This document shows positions 1 through 13,417 of a DNA stretch of 64,000 nt, one piece after another. The notes beneath the pieces were generated by a model, which was not told where the DNA came from, ran no database searches, and saw nothing but the letters and a program-made list of their open reading frames with translations. The stretch is from Varroa destructor (lineage: Eukaryota > Arthropoda > Arachnida > Mesostigmata > Varroidae): the NCBI RefSeq assembly GCF_002443255.2, contig NW_019211458.1, positions 39,255,897-39,319,896 on the forward strand. Reading direction: 5' to 3'. The stretch's first letter is position 1. Each line of letters starts with the position of its first letter. Made by a program: the position numbers and the translations under genes.

Positions 1-3000
1 ATAGCTTAAGGGAGGTTCAACTATTATAACAGGTGTATTGGATTTAGTTCCCTTATAAACGGTATCTGTACTCACAAAAATCATAAACCTACGATATGTA
101 AGTAACGGAAAATGCCAGATCCCAAATATCGATCGTTAGTTCTCTGTGCTTTACTGAGCGAATGGTATTTCAGGTACTGTATATACCTACAATAGAAACA
201 GGTTTACTCATCGTGCAGCTAATAAAAAATGTGTGAAGTACTTCGATATGAAGCGCGCCGCAAATGCATATTACCACTCAAGCAGTTATCACAAAGTTGC
301 CAGACCAAGAAATAAGCCCTATTTTCTTGGCCAAATGCGACAGATTTAAGTTTTTCGATTGTAGAATAGATGAGGGTCCATTCGGACTCGCAGTGAGTTC
401 ATAAGATTTTCCCGTTTTCCTTTAGCCGCCGTCGCTCATATCTGAACGGGCAATTGGCTTTCCTCTGATTTCGTTGCTTTTTATCGACTCAGCTTCACTC
501 ACTTTTGCCCCCGTCCCGCTCCCCTTCCTCTTTCCCCTCTGGATTCCCATCCAGTATCCCGTCCTTACTGTCCCTGCACACAGCAACGCTGCACACACCA
601 TTTCGTCCGTTTGAAGTTAGTGGCGCAAGCAACCTGCTGTTGTCACTAAGGAGGAAGAGTTCGAAACGCCGACGGAAAAATTGGCAAGAAATCATGGGGT
701 GGTGAATAAACGCGGCTCGCGAGAGAATGAAAAAAGATTTGAACCAATTGAATTTGCCATTACTACGACAACTACTGCTGGCTTACTTAAGACACGCTCT
801 TCGTTTTCGTCGCACTCATCGTGATCGTCGTTATTTACGCATCCTATTGCCACTCGTCCCTACTCATTCCTTTAAACTACCAAGCGCTATAGGGTCGTAA
901 GAAGAAGCATCGTAAGATGAAGCAAGCGCAGACAAGATCGAAAGAGGGCCGTCAGACACGGAAAGCCGTGCTTAGTGCCTGCCGAAAGGCTTTCAAGAGT
1001 CAAAGCAACGAAGGGAGCAGTCACTAGAATCGCCATGTAGATGAGCTCGTAGTCAGTACGAAGCTAGTAAGGAAGCCTCTCGCGTGTGTAAGGAAAAAAC
1101 ATCCGTCTTTGGGTGGATCCCTTCCTTACACTTTTTATTGGTCGCCACAGTTCGATAGTGAAAACAGCACTAGCACGGGTTCCTTTTAAAACCGTACGAT
1201 CTTCCGTGGCTGCTACCCGTCGACCCAGTCTCGTTGGGCTTAGTACACCCGGCCTGTTTCATACATTTTAACCCAAAAGGCAGATCCTTATTTTCCTTTT
1301 TATCCAGGATAGACGACGAGCGACTGGAGTCCGTCATCGGGTTTCGTCCTTTTTGTTTTGTTCCGTCTATGCGGAAATCTGAAAGCTATAAATAAGCGAA
1401 ACCATGAACATCGACGAAGCAAGCTAAACGGACTGTAACACCGTCGCTACTACTGCTGCGGTGCTAACGTCCTGAAAAAAAAACCTTTTTTCTTTTTTCG
1501 TTAGTGCATGTCTGACCCCGCAAAGTCGTTAACTTTGCTTAGTATAGGAAAGACGCGTGATATAAACAGGCTTACCAGCGGGAAGGTTTTTTGAACATTC
1601 CGTCAATATGCACCTGTGCTACCTTGCTGCATGCCATATTCTGCCTGCACTACGCTCAAGTAACTCTTATTGCACAGCTGTCTATATTATTGTTATATGC
1701 ATTATACTATGCGTGATCGAATTTTATGACATTTGACGAGAAAAACTACCCCCAAAAACACCCTTTTAGAACTCATTTCCCAAGTACCGCACGCACATGG
1801 TTATATTGGATGCAGGTCCTTCTCTTCTTGAACATGACGTTTGCGGCGACCACTCACAGTTAGCGTCTTCACTATACAAAAGCAGGATCATCACCGACCT
1901 CATTACGAGACGCTTGAATGGACATGATCGTTTAGCGCACATCTGCTCCTTTTGAACACATTTCAGGCTTAAATTCAATTAGACTTCGTTTCCTAAAATG
2001 GCGTACGCAACGCTGCACGCCTATCGGATGAAGCAACAAAACTGCAAAGCTACTTTAGAGCTACATCAACGGAGTCATTTCACTTGCTACCCCCCACTTC
2101 CCGCCCATCTGTTTCGAAAATTCCATTGTTAAGAATGACCTAACCTTCATGTAGTTTTTCTGAAAAAAAAAAGGTGCTCCGAAGAAGCTTTTTGAGAAGT
2201 CTACCGTTCCTTCCTTCCTTCCCACAAAAAATCAGTACTACCAGAGCTTTAAAAGAGCTTAGCTTGCTCAATGCAGTGTCGCTACGTTGTACATTCTACC
2301 CACTACACTGGAGGCGGAAGGAAAAATAGGTAAGGCCTTACCTGGGTGGTAAATACAAAAACTATGCGGTAGTCCGTTGACTCTTACCACTTGTTTGGTA
2401 GCGCTGCCAAATAGAGTTAAACGGACGATAAATCCGAGTAGGCAAAATTTCTACGGAAACCCTTTCGAGACGTTATGTCACTTCTCTGCACTCATTCCTC
2501 AGAGTTGACTTGAGAGGAAGCAAAACTGTCATCATTGATTGAGTATTAAGCAGCCATCCTATACACAATTTTCGCTCCAAATATCGACTGTAACAGCTGT
2601 CACGCTTTTCCGCCTACTGGCGTCAATGCGTGCCAAAACCGTGTGAATGCTATTGCGTGTCGTAGAAAATTTTCCAGACGGGAATATGTATGGATTGTAC
2701 AGAAAGAAACCTCGAAAACAATCTAGATTTACCTTATGTTTTTGTTATTGGCCTAGTTACAAAAGCTTGGACTGGTTCGAGTAATCGTAAGTTGCTTACC
2801 CCAATGACAGTCTGTTATTAGTCTAGATGTTTGTAGATTAATGCCACAAACCTGCTAATCTCTAAGAGAGAAAAACTGCTAATGTTTGAGCTAGTTCTAC
2901 GGGATGAGGTTATATTAAATAAAGCCTACTGACGTGAAATTTCTTTCGACACGTAAGTGAGGGAGCGATTCACTTGTTGTTAGAGATTTCCGTCTCTATT

Positions 3001-3556
3001 GTTCTTTTCCTCAATTCTCTTTATGTACAGTAGATAGTAATAATTAAGTTCCTTCGTGGCCATGTATGATATCTCGATAGAGTTTGTCACGAGTAAATTT
3101 CGTTTGTTTTCAAAGCTACTAGGTGTCCACGAGCTTCGACAATCTGGTTCTATCCAAATGATCTACTTAGTTGACGTCGTTGAGTGATTCTAGTTGGAAA
3201 TAGAAATCTGTCGTCCTCAACTTGTGTGAAGATAGGTTCTGTAAGTCAGTATCAAACGTTCGCTGCTCTTTTGGTGGAATAAACTAGTAATTAAGTTTCA
3301 CAATTGCCACCGAATTAGCACCTTGGACACGCAGAATTATCCATTATGTTAACAGACACGTTAGAGTCACGTAGACTTTAATGCCGAGAATTATTGACTT
3401 AATATTCGAAGCCTGACTAGGAACTGCTGGCGGAGATCTGGCGGCAATTCAGATAATGTTGGGGACGTCCTAGCTTTTATTCAGTTATCTTTGTCCTCGA
3501 ACCACAGATCAGCTTTGTAAAGCACTTGCTTATTCGCTTGTGGCTCCTTCTATCGT
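1..3556. other. Non-coding, GC-richer patch at 490-1350
   Basis: No gene supported. The CT-rich patch at about 490-600 gives short frames on both strands. GCTATAAATAAG at 1385-1396 is TATA-like, but no initiator at a fitting distance was seen. After 1500 it is ordinary AT-rich sequence. Confidence 0.6.
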
Positions 3557-4138
3557 CTACAAAACGCATTTGTAACACTTAAGTACCTGTTTTATGTAAT
3601 GCTTGTTAAAGCACGTAAAGCTTGCTTCATCTGATAGGGGAATTTCAACCTCGGATGTTATAGCTGTCGTCTCGAAAGCCTCGTTCGCAGTTTCGGCCGT
3701 ATTTGGCTCACCATTGGGGATTATTACAGATGCGCCCTTCATTTTTAGCATTGCGGTAATGGTCTCAGAAGTCACAACAGAGATTGCTGCTCTATTTTCC
3801 GTAGTATCTGAGATATCGGAGGTTGCCGGGCTCGTCGCATTGACCAGATTAAAATATACAATGTTGTCCTATGGTAGGATTCGAAATTACGGAAACGTCC
3901 TCCATAATACTGAAGGTTACGGTGGAAGCTTTTTTCGAAACCTCCAACATTGCATGAAGTGTGGTCGTTGACCTATGTATGAGTCGTATTAATGACAGAA
4001 ATACGGTCCGTAATAGAAGACGTTGTTGGTAAAATGACTTTAAAGTGTGCTGTCCTCCTTGCAGGTCCCTTATTGAAGACTTTGTTGCGACTTGCATAGA
4101 GTAAGCAGTGTGCAAGGCAGATTAAAATGACCAGGGTC
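3557..4138 (-). pseudogene. Possible decayed Thr/Ser-rich secreted or membrane protein
   Basis: ATG at 4138 opens a signal-like MTLVILICLAHCLLYAS, then runs to a TAG. Two further minus-strand frames continue with Thr/Ser-rich sequence. A motif recurs in different frames: TLHAMLEVSKKASTV (about 3930-3970) and TITAMLKMKGASVII (about 3715-3765), and the DNA also matches around GCAATG. This suggests an internally repeated extracellular protein broken by frameshifts, or unseen introns. The family is not recognised. The alternative is chance frames. Confidence 0.22.
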
Positions 4139-6435
4139 ATGATTATAAGAGTTCACAAGGGATAAGTATATGCAAATGTTCAGCCAAATTTTTCTCAGAA
4201 TTCTTGTCTAGAGCTTGGTTTAAATGAAGACAAGCAGTCCTGCTAGGTAAAGCGAGGTGGTGAGGCATAGAAAACAAACTTAGACTTTTATCTGAAGAAA
4301 GACAGTACTCGGAAAATTTCGTAGGTTTCTTTCAAATGGATAGCGGAAATAATGTACACTCACAAACGGCTTCGTTACGAGAATGGGTTCTCGCTTTCCA
4401 ATTATCTTTCCTCGAGTATCTTTGTTCTTGTCATTTACATTTACAGTCAATGAAGACGTAAGGATGGTGCGGCTCTCATAGGATAACAAGGTTCTATAGA
4501 TTTTTTTACACTTGGAAAATAAACTAAATACTATATTCGTAACTCCCGATAGTTTTTTTTTTTCATTTATTCAGATTTGAGATTTTTTTTTATCTTTCTG
4601 CTAGCGCGATCGGTATCTGTGCTTCGAAATACCTTTACAGAAATCACGGATCGGGTAACGTAAAACATCTATTTCGTGCGCTCGTTTTTATTCAGAATGA
4701 TCAGTTTGATGGTACGTAAACTCATTCACGAATCGTTCATACACACAAATTATTAAAGCAACTTACGACTTCGGTAGCGCATGAAATACTTCGTTGCCCC
4801 CTGGCAGCGATCCGGCCCTCTTCTTCAACGGCTGTCACCCCCAATAGCGAACGATGTGACTGTCGAAAAGAGCAAGCGCACATTTTCAATTTTGTACTCG
4901 ACACGTACATCTGAGTCAAGTGGCTTTCTTTTGTTTAATAATAGAGAACTAAAACTGTGAAGCATATACCACAGCCAAATAAACTTCTTTAATGCCGCTG
5001 CACTTCATATACGATGGTAGTCCAAACCGGCAAGGGCCTTTATTAATAACAGCTTATGTGCGTATTGACGTGCTTGTACCGAAGTAACTTTCAGAGACAC
5101 CTTAGCCTGATTAACCAGCTGGGTTAACTCATAAGAGGACAAGGAAAATGCGGCATGGTGGTGCATTGGTACGACAGAGGGGCGTAGGCCAGTCTGGCAC
5201 TTCATTCTACAATATACTCTATTTATTTGTAGGAGCAGTTCATTAATATCTTTGTGTGATTATCTGCGATAATACTCTGCTGGGCCGGATGAAACAAAAT
5301 ATCTACGATGTCCCTTGAGTCCGAGGCTTTTCAAAATCTCCCCTGGTCTATTTACGATTTCGATTAATTGGGATCCACTCGAAAATTTCGCGTGCTAACT
5401 ATTTCAGCGTCTCAACAACTATTTAGATGAGATAGACAAAACTATTGTTTCTGTTCTCAGTCTTTGATGAGTACTAGCAAGAAATCAATACATTTTATAG
5501 ATGAGCCTTTTTAGAAGCCTTTGTGCGGTCGAATACACTCATACCACTTATTATTTAAGGAATCAGCTTTGTTTTAATGCAGAGCGAAAAATTTACTGTT
5601 TTCCAGTTAATAAAATAAATGAATGAGCGTTTTGGCTAATAGTCTGTAACCCTCGCATGTCTTAAATGTCGCGTTTAATTTTGCTTCGCATATAATAGTG
5701 AAGGCAGTGAACCCCACAAAGGATTAAAGGAGCTGCACCTAAAATATACCTCGATAAATTTCAGCGTTAATTTTCACTCATAACCTGATTATTATCATTA
5801 GTTACAGAGTTTTGCTCTCAGAGTAATTCGCTGACTAGGAAAGCTGTTCTCTAAATGTTTCATGTATTGATTCCTGAATATGAAACAACTACAATTAAGA
5901 GACGAAGGCCAGGACTGACTAATTTACTGCTATCTACAGATATATAAACACTGCCTCTCACCTCGTACAATATATTTTCAGACTTCTTTCCGAGGTACCG
6001 CGGGACGCTGGCGTGATGATAATAGTACGTTACCATTTGAGAAACCCGCTCCAGAAGACCCCTTTTCCTAAAAAAGCGAAAACTAATGTGTCGTTTGACT
6101 CAATTCGTTAAATTGAATGTTTCGATGAACGGCGCAGGTCGTTACGAAGCTATCGATGAAACCGTTTGTCACGTAGGCGAATTGTGCTTCTGTTCGGAAT
6201 TTATAGTACTTACAGGTAACTTGAATTGCTCGTATAGTGCGTGCAAACATGGCTGCCGGTAACGTGCAGAGGTAATCCGATTCTGAGAATCGTGGATTCC
6301 CATGTGGCCAGTATCACTCACATGTAAAATCAACAAAGGTACCATATAATATTATACTTGTGCGTCAAATTCATCTATAGCAGGCAAACAGGACCATTTG
6401 AGGCCGATCTGGTAAGTTGTTAAATACGTCATGTG
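4139..6435. other. Non-coding, AT-rich
   Basis: Nothing recognisable; T runs near 4550-4590. Frames of 60-70 codons are at chance level. Confidence 0.6.
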
Positions 6436-6942
6436 CTATGTCGTAGGGGTATCTAGGAGTATATTTGTATTATCGAAGGATAAAGCTTCAAGCGTCGATG
6501 AGCTTGATATTATTGCTGTTGAAATGCTGGCCGTGTTACTGGTGCTGGAATTGCTGGTCGTACTGGCGTGAGTGTGAATGCCGGTGACGTCTGTTGATTG
6601 GCTTCTAGTGTAGTTACTTCTAATCCGTAATGTCGGTTCTGGAAAAGCTATTGCGGTGTGGAAACTGTTGAGCTTCCTCAGCAAAATCTAGCTACCGATC
6701 ACAATTGCGATCCACGCTATAGTGGACAAAACGGCTAGACAGACCCGTGTCACTAAGAGTCTCTGACTACTTTGTTTAGCTTTACGTTGTCTGCTACAGG
6801 TCCACAATCTGGCCACTGACGTACGTTTTTTGGTGAGTCGAAGCGTCATCGAAGGTGGTAGGCCAGCTGGTGGGGCGGATGCTTCTGTTCTGCTCGTCGT
6901 GATCCCTACAAAAAGGGTATAAGCAAATAGCCAATCCATCAA
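6436..6942 (-). pseudogene. Possible decayed membrane-anchored Ser/Thr-rich protein
   Basis: One minus-strand frame stays open for about 168 codons except for a single TAG at 6688-6690. Before the stop it has a basic stretch (RLTKKRTSVARLW) then a hydrophobic segment (VCLAVLSTIAWIAIVIG), a type II anchor arrangement. After the stop it is Ser/Thr-rich (ASTTSNSSTSNTASIST). A TTTTGTAG acceptor lies just upstream at about 6906. The architecture resembles the 3557-4138 segment on the same strand. The family is unrecognised and it may be chance. Confidence 0.2.
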
Positions 6943-9900
6943 TCGTAATCGCGCGGCAGTTTTGCGAGCAGATGTTTAAAAATAATAATTCTCAACTTTA
7001 CTTTGTGTTTAGCCTTTGCTAACAAGTCTTTTTATGCATGGTGCCCTGTGATGTGCTTTTCGATATTTTCAATCCTTCGCCTAAATTTTCACGCTCACAT
7101 CGTTGTTTTCATTTCTTTCAACATTTCTTCTTGTCACATTTGAAACGGGGGCGAAGAGCTAAGTTGGCTTCATCTTCCTAGAAGCATTTTTCAAATTTGG
7201 CTTCCGTAATTTTCGTAGGGTTGCGCTTAGTGGATCCTCCTTATGTTCAGTATGCTCCGAAGTGACTGGTGTGTCACAGCGTGAAAAAGCATGGTTCAAT
7301 TCTACACACTGTGCTAATACAGGTGTTCGTTTAGCCTACTTTTACAGGTTAGTAAACCGTTGTAACTCTGACATTTGTTTAAGATAAATTAGCCAAAGCA
7401 CACAGAGTACACTCGCGTAGAGACAAGGCTAAGCATATAATAGCAAGATATCAATTCAATGTCAGTTCTAGTCCTAGTATTCCATTCGATAAGGGCCTTC
7501 AGAAGCTGTCCGATCAGTACAAGGCCTACGGTGTTAATTAAAAATTGTTTCGTACTAAACATCAAAAATAATCTATAACCATAAAAATAATGCCGGGTGC
7601 AAACATAAGGATTGCATAATTGTGTTCATTATCAACCCGAAATGAAATAACTGTCTTTTTTTTACCAGGCCCAAACACAACTAACTTTATAAATATAAGC
7701 TTCGTTTTAATTTTACAATATTTTCTCCCGGTAAATAATGCCTTTGGAGATCTGATGGATCGCCCTACTTATTTTACATATTCATGTTTTAAACATAAGT
7801 TTTTACATGATTTTTTTATCGGTGTATAATCCTCACAAACACAAATAGTCTATACATTCTAGAGATCTGGAGTAATAACGTATCAAATGAATGATAACAA
7901 AGCTCCAGAAATGAATATATCGGCTTCTGATAATTTGTCGTTATCGGGATAGCTACGAAAATAATTTCCCTAACAGCGTTGTTTAGGTTTTAAGCTAGAT
8001 TATATTCCGTGACACATAGTGAAAACCCAATAGTCTTGTATCATGGCAAAACTGATCTACCGACTCATGTACTGATATCACGAATTTTCAAGCTACGAGC
8101 AATGAAGCACCTCCTAATATTACGTCCGCCCAGTGTAGAAGTTTGAAATTAAACTTCGAACTTGAACGAAATATCGGTTATAACAGCACTGTAACGGCGG
8201 TATCGGATATAGATGGTTAGATGACTGAAGAAGACAAAATACTGCCTGTGGAGGACATTTTTGTGAAGCTTCTGTTAAGCCCACGAGAAATCGAGCCTTT
8301 ATGACTTCATACTCGCTGAAATGCTATATCTATTATGAGTGTTTGTCAACTAACCCATTAGACGACGTATAATTTTTCGTCGACCCCCTTTTGGCCTGTA
8401 CGAGTAAGTATTTTTATTTTTGGGTTGTTGAATGGGTTAAGTTATTACGCATCAAATAATCTCTCCATGCCTAGATTAGACATAAGACCGTCTCAAGCAT
8501 ATTTGCAGCGAGTACGTATATTGCGACAATGTCACGTCGTTCAAGAATTCGTAATGATCATACATGCATCTGTCTGCAATAAAATCACCAAATGGCTATT
8601 TTCAGCGCTGACCGCCTCATACGATGTAGATCGTCGTAACTTAACATGCATTATTGTACGCCTATATTACGGGCAACGGGGCAAATAACGAGTGAGTAAG
8701 CTAATTCTATTACCTAAAACTGTATGACTTTTTCTTTAGAGTGTTTAAATGGTTGACTACAACCTTAGGTTCGCAGTACTCGCTGCAGGTGTAGGCTCTA
8801 GTCAGTTTCCCTCGTTGCAGGCTTTAGCATCCGCCTATTTTGGTCGGTGACCTTCTCTATTGAGGGCCCGAAGTCAATTTTCTGAAGGACTTTGACGCGG
8901 GTCTTCGTTTAAACTGGCGCTCTGGACGTGGGTAAAACGGGAACATCCATTTCTATTGGAACGTGGACTATCACTTCTGTTTGTTCCCTGAGCTAGTATC
9001 TTTTTTCAGGAACTTGCATACATTTTGATATATTGGTCGCGTATGCACTGAACCACTGCATTTTTAAAGGTCGGCAAGGCTTGTTTATTAGTTACTCAAA
9101 AATTCAATTTTGTCATTCTTGTGAGGTGCAGTCGACCTTGCCTCAGTGGCTCGACCAGGTTTTGGATTCATGCACTCCACAACAAACTACCCGCTGTCGG
9201 GTGTTCATCTTATTAGTTGATTTCGTCCGCGTTTTTATTACCTTAACAATGTTCTTCACTGCTTCAAGCGCTGCCTACATAATGATCGAATTGATTTGTT
9301 TACTCTTGAAAAACCTAAGTTGCCTTTTACGATGAATAACCTCATAACATTGTCGGCGGTTATAGATAGGCCTACGCTGGGCCTACCCATGACATTTGCA
9401 TGTAGCTGTCCAGTGCGCTGAATCTCTAAAAGACAGGAGATGTCAGACACCGTGTCTCTGCAAAAATTTGAACGCAGGATAGCAGCGTTTTTAGAGCTTC
9501 TGCTGTTCTACCTAACTACTGTCGGCGTTTCCGCAGACTTGATCTACGAGACTATCGATGATCGGCTTGCTCCAGCAGTTCCGCTGCCTCCATTTTCCTT
9601 TCGTCTCGTTCTTCGGCTAGACTTTCTGGTAATGCCGATACAAAGTGGTTTTAGAATTCGGCGTTCGATCTATTGTAAGCCTGCTGTTCACAATTCCGCT
9701 GTTACCGCCAGGGGACGTCGTTATCCCGGACCACTTTTTTCAGATAACAGTACACTGTGAAGCTCGGTGCTTGCTATGGCTCTCGCAACTTCACTTCCGT
9801 AATGATCGTGTGCATCTAATTGTCGCAAAGGTCGGAGTTGTTCAATTTTCTGGGTGCACTTCGGAAATTAACCTATTCTCCTTTCGCACAAATTAGTCAG

Positions 9901-10645
9901 CCCATTACATTCTGTTATAACAAAAACCACAACGAAAACTTAAGCTTACGCAATAGGAAATGATAGTAAGTCATCTAATCGTCCTAGCTTAAACAAAACT
10001 GAATTATTAACGCCAACATTTATGCTTCATGTAAAAAAAAAAACTGAATTGTATACATCCTTAGCCGAACTGGAATTCGGTTGTTTTCAAAGACACTTCA
10101 TACCTCTGTATTATCTTTAGGATGAATGAGTCCCGTATCTTGCTTATAGGCTATTTCCAGATAGCGTAGCTCCACCACACACTCTGGTGGGACATCGCTT
10201 GGTGCATCCTCCTTTTGCGTCATGTTTTTCGCCTAAGACTAGTTACGTAAGTACGATATTGAAAAACTCTGCTAAAAAGTTGTTGAGCTTTCTGTCGAAC
10301 TACTAAAAAAAGAAATCAGAATACTAACTTAAGAAGAGGCAGCCGACAGATTTGAATGTGGTAGTCTCAAGTGCCGTCAGTTTTTTCGGTATAATGTGGT
10401 ATAATTCGGATAGTATAATGACAAGTTCCTAATTAGTGTATTTATAGCAACATTTATTAAGTGTGTTGAGGAATATAAATACATTCTACACGATCAAGTG
10501 CTGCGAAACCAAAAATTCATATCAACTTTGCTTATTGGTACTCGGCCATTACATAATAATCTGCACTAGAATCAGATAAGTCCAATATGTACGTAGATAA
10601 TTGTTCTTGCCATTACGACTACCACTGTTTTTTAAGCAGCTGCTC

Positions 10646-10670
10646 TATATATATATATATATATATATAT
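10646..10670. repeat. (TA)12 microsatellite
   Basis: An uninterrupted TA run. A related, shorter ACATATATATATAT run lies at 10871-10884. Confidence 0.95.
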
Positions 10671-11132
10671 GCTGATAGCGGCTGAATTGAGTGATAAAAA
10701 GTGAGCAGGATGAGTTGTCTATAGATGAGTTTTGTGTAGTACTCGAATAATTTTCCGTTGAATGAAGGGTTCGAGGGAGCTCGCTCGATGCTTACAAGCC
10801 AAACTTCGATTGACACCTAATGTAATAGAATAGTGGGTAGACTTTTCATCCGTATTGAAGAAAATTATATACATATATATATATGCTAGTAGAGCTTCTG
10901 CTATTTTTGGTTCCCATTTGTTTGCATAAACAACTGTCCTATACATATAAAGACTATAGGTTTTTTTTAATTGTCAGACCGTGTAGGTATCGTATCCTGA
11001 ATATATTTTTAGGGTCTTCTTCAGGTGCTGATGAGGGGCTGTACGTTTTTTTATAGTTGACTCCGGATAGATATATGCCATATCAGAAGTGTGATTTTAT
11101 CGACAAGGAAACATTTTTTATGGGAGTCTAGC

Positions 11133-11133
<1 letters not shown>

Positions 11134-11173
<40 letters not shown>
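11134..11173. repeat. (TA)20 microsatellite
   Basis: The longest uninterrupted simple repeat in the window, about 160 bp from the 3' end of the LINE reverse transcriptase fossil (minus sense). It could have grown from the LINE tail, but this cannot be shown here. Confidence 0.95.
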
Positions 11174-11176
<3 letters not shown>

Positions 11177-11329
11177 GCTCGGCGAGCATATATAAACTTA
11201 GCTTCAATACAGATGAATGTAATCTACATACAATAATGCATAGCCGATTCCAAATTTCCCTTATATTTTTTGTGTATATAGCTCCCATTTTAGGTTAGTT
11301 TTGTAGCCCATTCCCCATTATTGATCGTA

Positions 11330-11990
11330 AGGATCGTTTGAGGATTCTCAAATAGCCTTACCTAGACCATTGTTTAGTACTTAGAGAAACATTTACTTGA
11401 AACCAATTTCCCTTTTTATGTTGAACTTCAGGTATCTTGATATTGTTTATATTGAGGCAGAGGCTAATTATACCCAGTCAACTCAGTTTGTCAATTCCTT
11501 CTAACGGTTTGGAAATGCTCTCTCAGGTCAACTCTTGCCTCAACTGTGGTACGGATGCGCGTATCATCAGTGAACTTCGCAATCTCAGTACCAATAAGAC
11601 CTTATACAGGTCATTTACATAAATAACCGAACTTCACGGAAGCCCTTGACAAAACCTCACGCCATTATTTGTACTCGCTACTACCTAAGTACGAGCCAGT
11701 AGTAGGTTTTCTGGGTCAGTTATTATATGGGCCAAAGAAAAATACCTTGATGACTAAGAGCTTTTTACTAATACCACCGAATGCTCAGATATTGCAAAGT
11801 CAAAGTTGCTGTTTCTTATTTTGCTCGACCAAGCAAGTTTTTGAGAAGTACCGTACCGTTTTCCATAGTCTGATCTATCCTGAATACATAGTAGTTTTTG
11901 TTAATAATCTCTTTATAAATCAGGTTAACTGACAATTTAGGATCTTCCGTAATTTGCTAAAGAAAGAACGAATTCATGTTGGTTGAAGAT
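11330..11990 (-). mobile_element. Degenerate CR1/Jockey-like LINE reverse transcriptase
   Basis: Minus-strand readings give reverse transcriptase landmarks in order: AFGGISKKLL (palm start, like AFDKVPHKRLL) from 11784; NGVRFCQG...SVIYVNDL (like SGVPQG...FVIYVNDL) with the last six residues at 11607-11624; then EIAKFTDDTRI (like the FADDTK catalytic box) with TDDT at 11560-11571; then a downstream SKCF and RLFEN stretch. Known: this order is specific to non-LTR retrotransposon ORF2. The segments use two frames and contain several stops, and the catalytic box reads TDDT, so the copy is dead. Clade assignment (CR1/L2/Jockey) is by resemblance only. No 3' tail or target duplication was located. 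Confidence 0.7.
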
Positions 11991-13180
11991 CGCTAAAGGC
12001 CAGATCTCGGCCATTGTGGATAGAAGTAATTATTTGTTTTTTTTTTAATGCCTCGTTAAAAACATAGACTAAACCGCACAAGCAAAAAAGTTATTGTTTC
12101 TTTTTATCATTCGGTTCGCTCTTCCATCATGGCCTACTGTAGGAGAATTTTTGGACACGTACAAACATTTAGTCAAATAACTGCTAGAAGGCGCTTTAAA
12201 TTCAAGATGTCATTCGTTACGGAGTAGCCCGTGTGGAGTTTTATACCCCACGTACCTATATTGTTTACATGCTGTTAATGATTTCTGCTGGCTAAAACAA
12301 ATAATATATATTGTTTAGGCTTGATTTTTGTTTGATTGATAGTTGAGCACTCCGAATTTCGGCATCATTAGTCCCGAGAATAACAGCTTAATAGCTCATT
12401 ATGTAATACCCTGAATAGTTTTTTCCTTTCCATATGCCAGAAGACGTTTTTTAGAAATTATTTTCTTTAAGACTTTACTGACTTTGTCATTTTTTTTTAG
12501 TAGTGAGTGTATATGTTTTTCATGCTCGGTGTGTTTATGACTGTGATTTCGTGTACGCTTCGTTCAGAATATATGCTTCTGTAGAGCTCGGTCCGACTGT
12601 GATCCCAAAGTATTTTTTTCAGATCCATGTTTAAGTTGATCACTGATATTAAAACCGGACGTTCAGATATACTGGATTTCAAATTTCTTGCTGGAGATTT
12701 TTGTTTTGTTCATTTTGTCATTGAAAATATATGATGACTCGTAAAACTCCATCGAATGGTGAATGTTTGTCACTTACGTTCATTTGAGAGATCAGCATGG
12801 GTAAAAACGGATCTTATTAGGCCCAGTTTACTTTGTGTATATTTAAGCTTTTCTGAAAAAGAAATATTTATATCTAGTGAAGCCAAATTAATCTTGTTGT
12901 TACGAAATGTATTTCAAGGCACACACAATTGCCCACACAATTATGCGACAAGTTTAATTGAAACAAAACCTTCATCCAGGTGCTTCATTTGTAAATATAT
13001 CATTGGCTTCATGTCACATGGCGATGATGGTAGCGTATTTCGTTGAAGTGAGATTAAGGATGATTTCCTACGCTTTCGGCAGGTTTCCCCTTGTAAACGT
13101 AAGTTGGATTTTATATTTACGCGAGAGGTCAACATTGTTCGAAGGTTGAAGTTTTTAGTCACAGATTTCGTGACCAAACA
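11991..13180 (-). mobile_element. Possible 5' extension of the LINE fossil (ORF2 linker)
   Basis: Minus-strand frames upstream of the reverse transcriptase include a basic stretch near 12941-13177 (KRRKSSL) and LGLIRSVFTHADLSNE, with VFTHADLSN at 12780-12808. The latter resembles the SVFT.EDLSN segment that sits between endonuclease and reverse transcriptase in CR1-type ORF2. Between 12000 and 12500 only AT-rich broken frames are seen. The extension is inference, and the endonuclease core was not recognised. Confidence 0.3.
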
Positions 13181-13399
13181 AGTGCCAGTCGGAATCGCTA
13201 GTTTTGCGAACGCCCTCTGGGAGTCTAACTTAAAATGGAGAAAGTTGAGTTTCCCAACTGGGGCGTACGTGCATATTTCACGTTTCCTTGCGTTGGATTA
13301 ATTCGCGTCAATTTCTAGTGCAAACGTTCTATGTTGCGTTTTGTCGTCGGACGAAACTCTACTACATATAATTAGCATTTTAATACGGCTAACGTTCAA

Positions 13400-13417
13400 A
13401 CAACAACAACAACAACA
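13400..13417. repeat. (CAA)n microsatellite
   Basis: About six CAA units, followed by CAGTCG. Confidence 0.9.

Larger units (their letters stand above)
6943..11329. other. No supported gene
   Basis: AT-rich with TA repeats near the end. An ATG frame at 9440-9760 (106 codons, hydrophobic N-terminal LELLLFYLTTVGV) and one at 9033-9335 (Cys-rich, hydrophobic) are unrecognised. A broken minus-strand reading near 7160-7330 (RCDTPVTSEHTEHKEDP) lies upstream of the 6436-6942 frame and could be an older exon. Confidence 0.5.
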
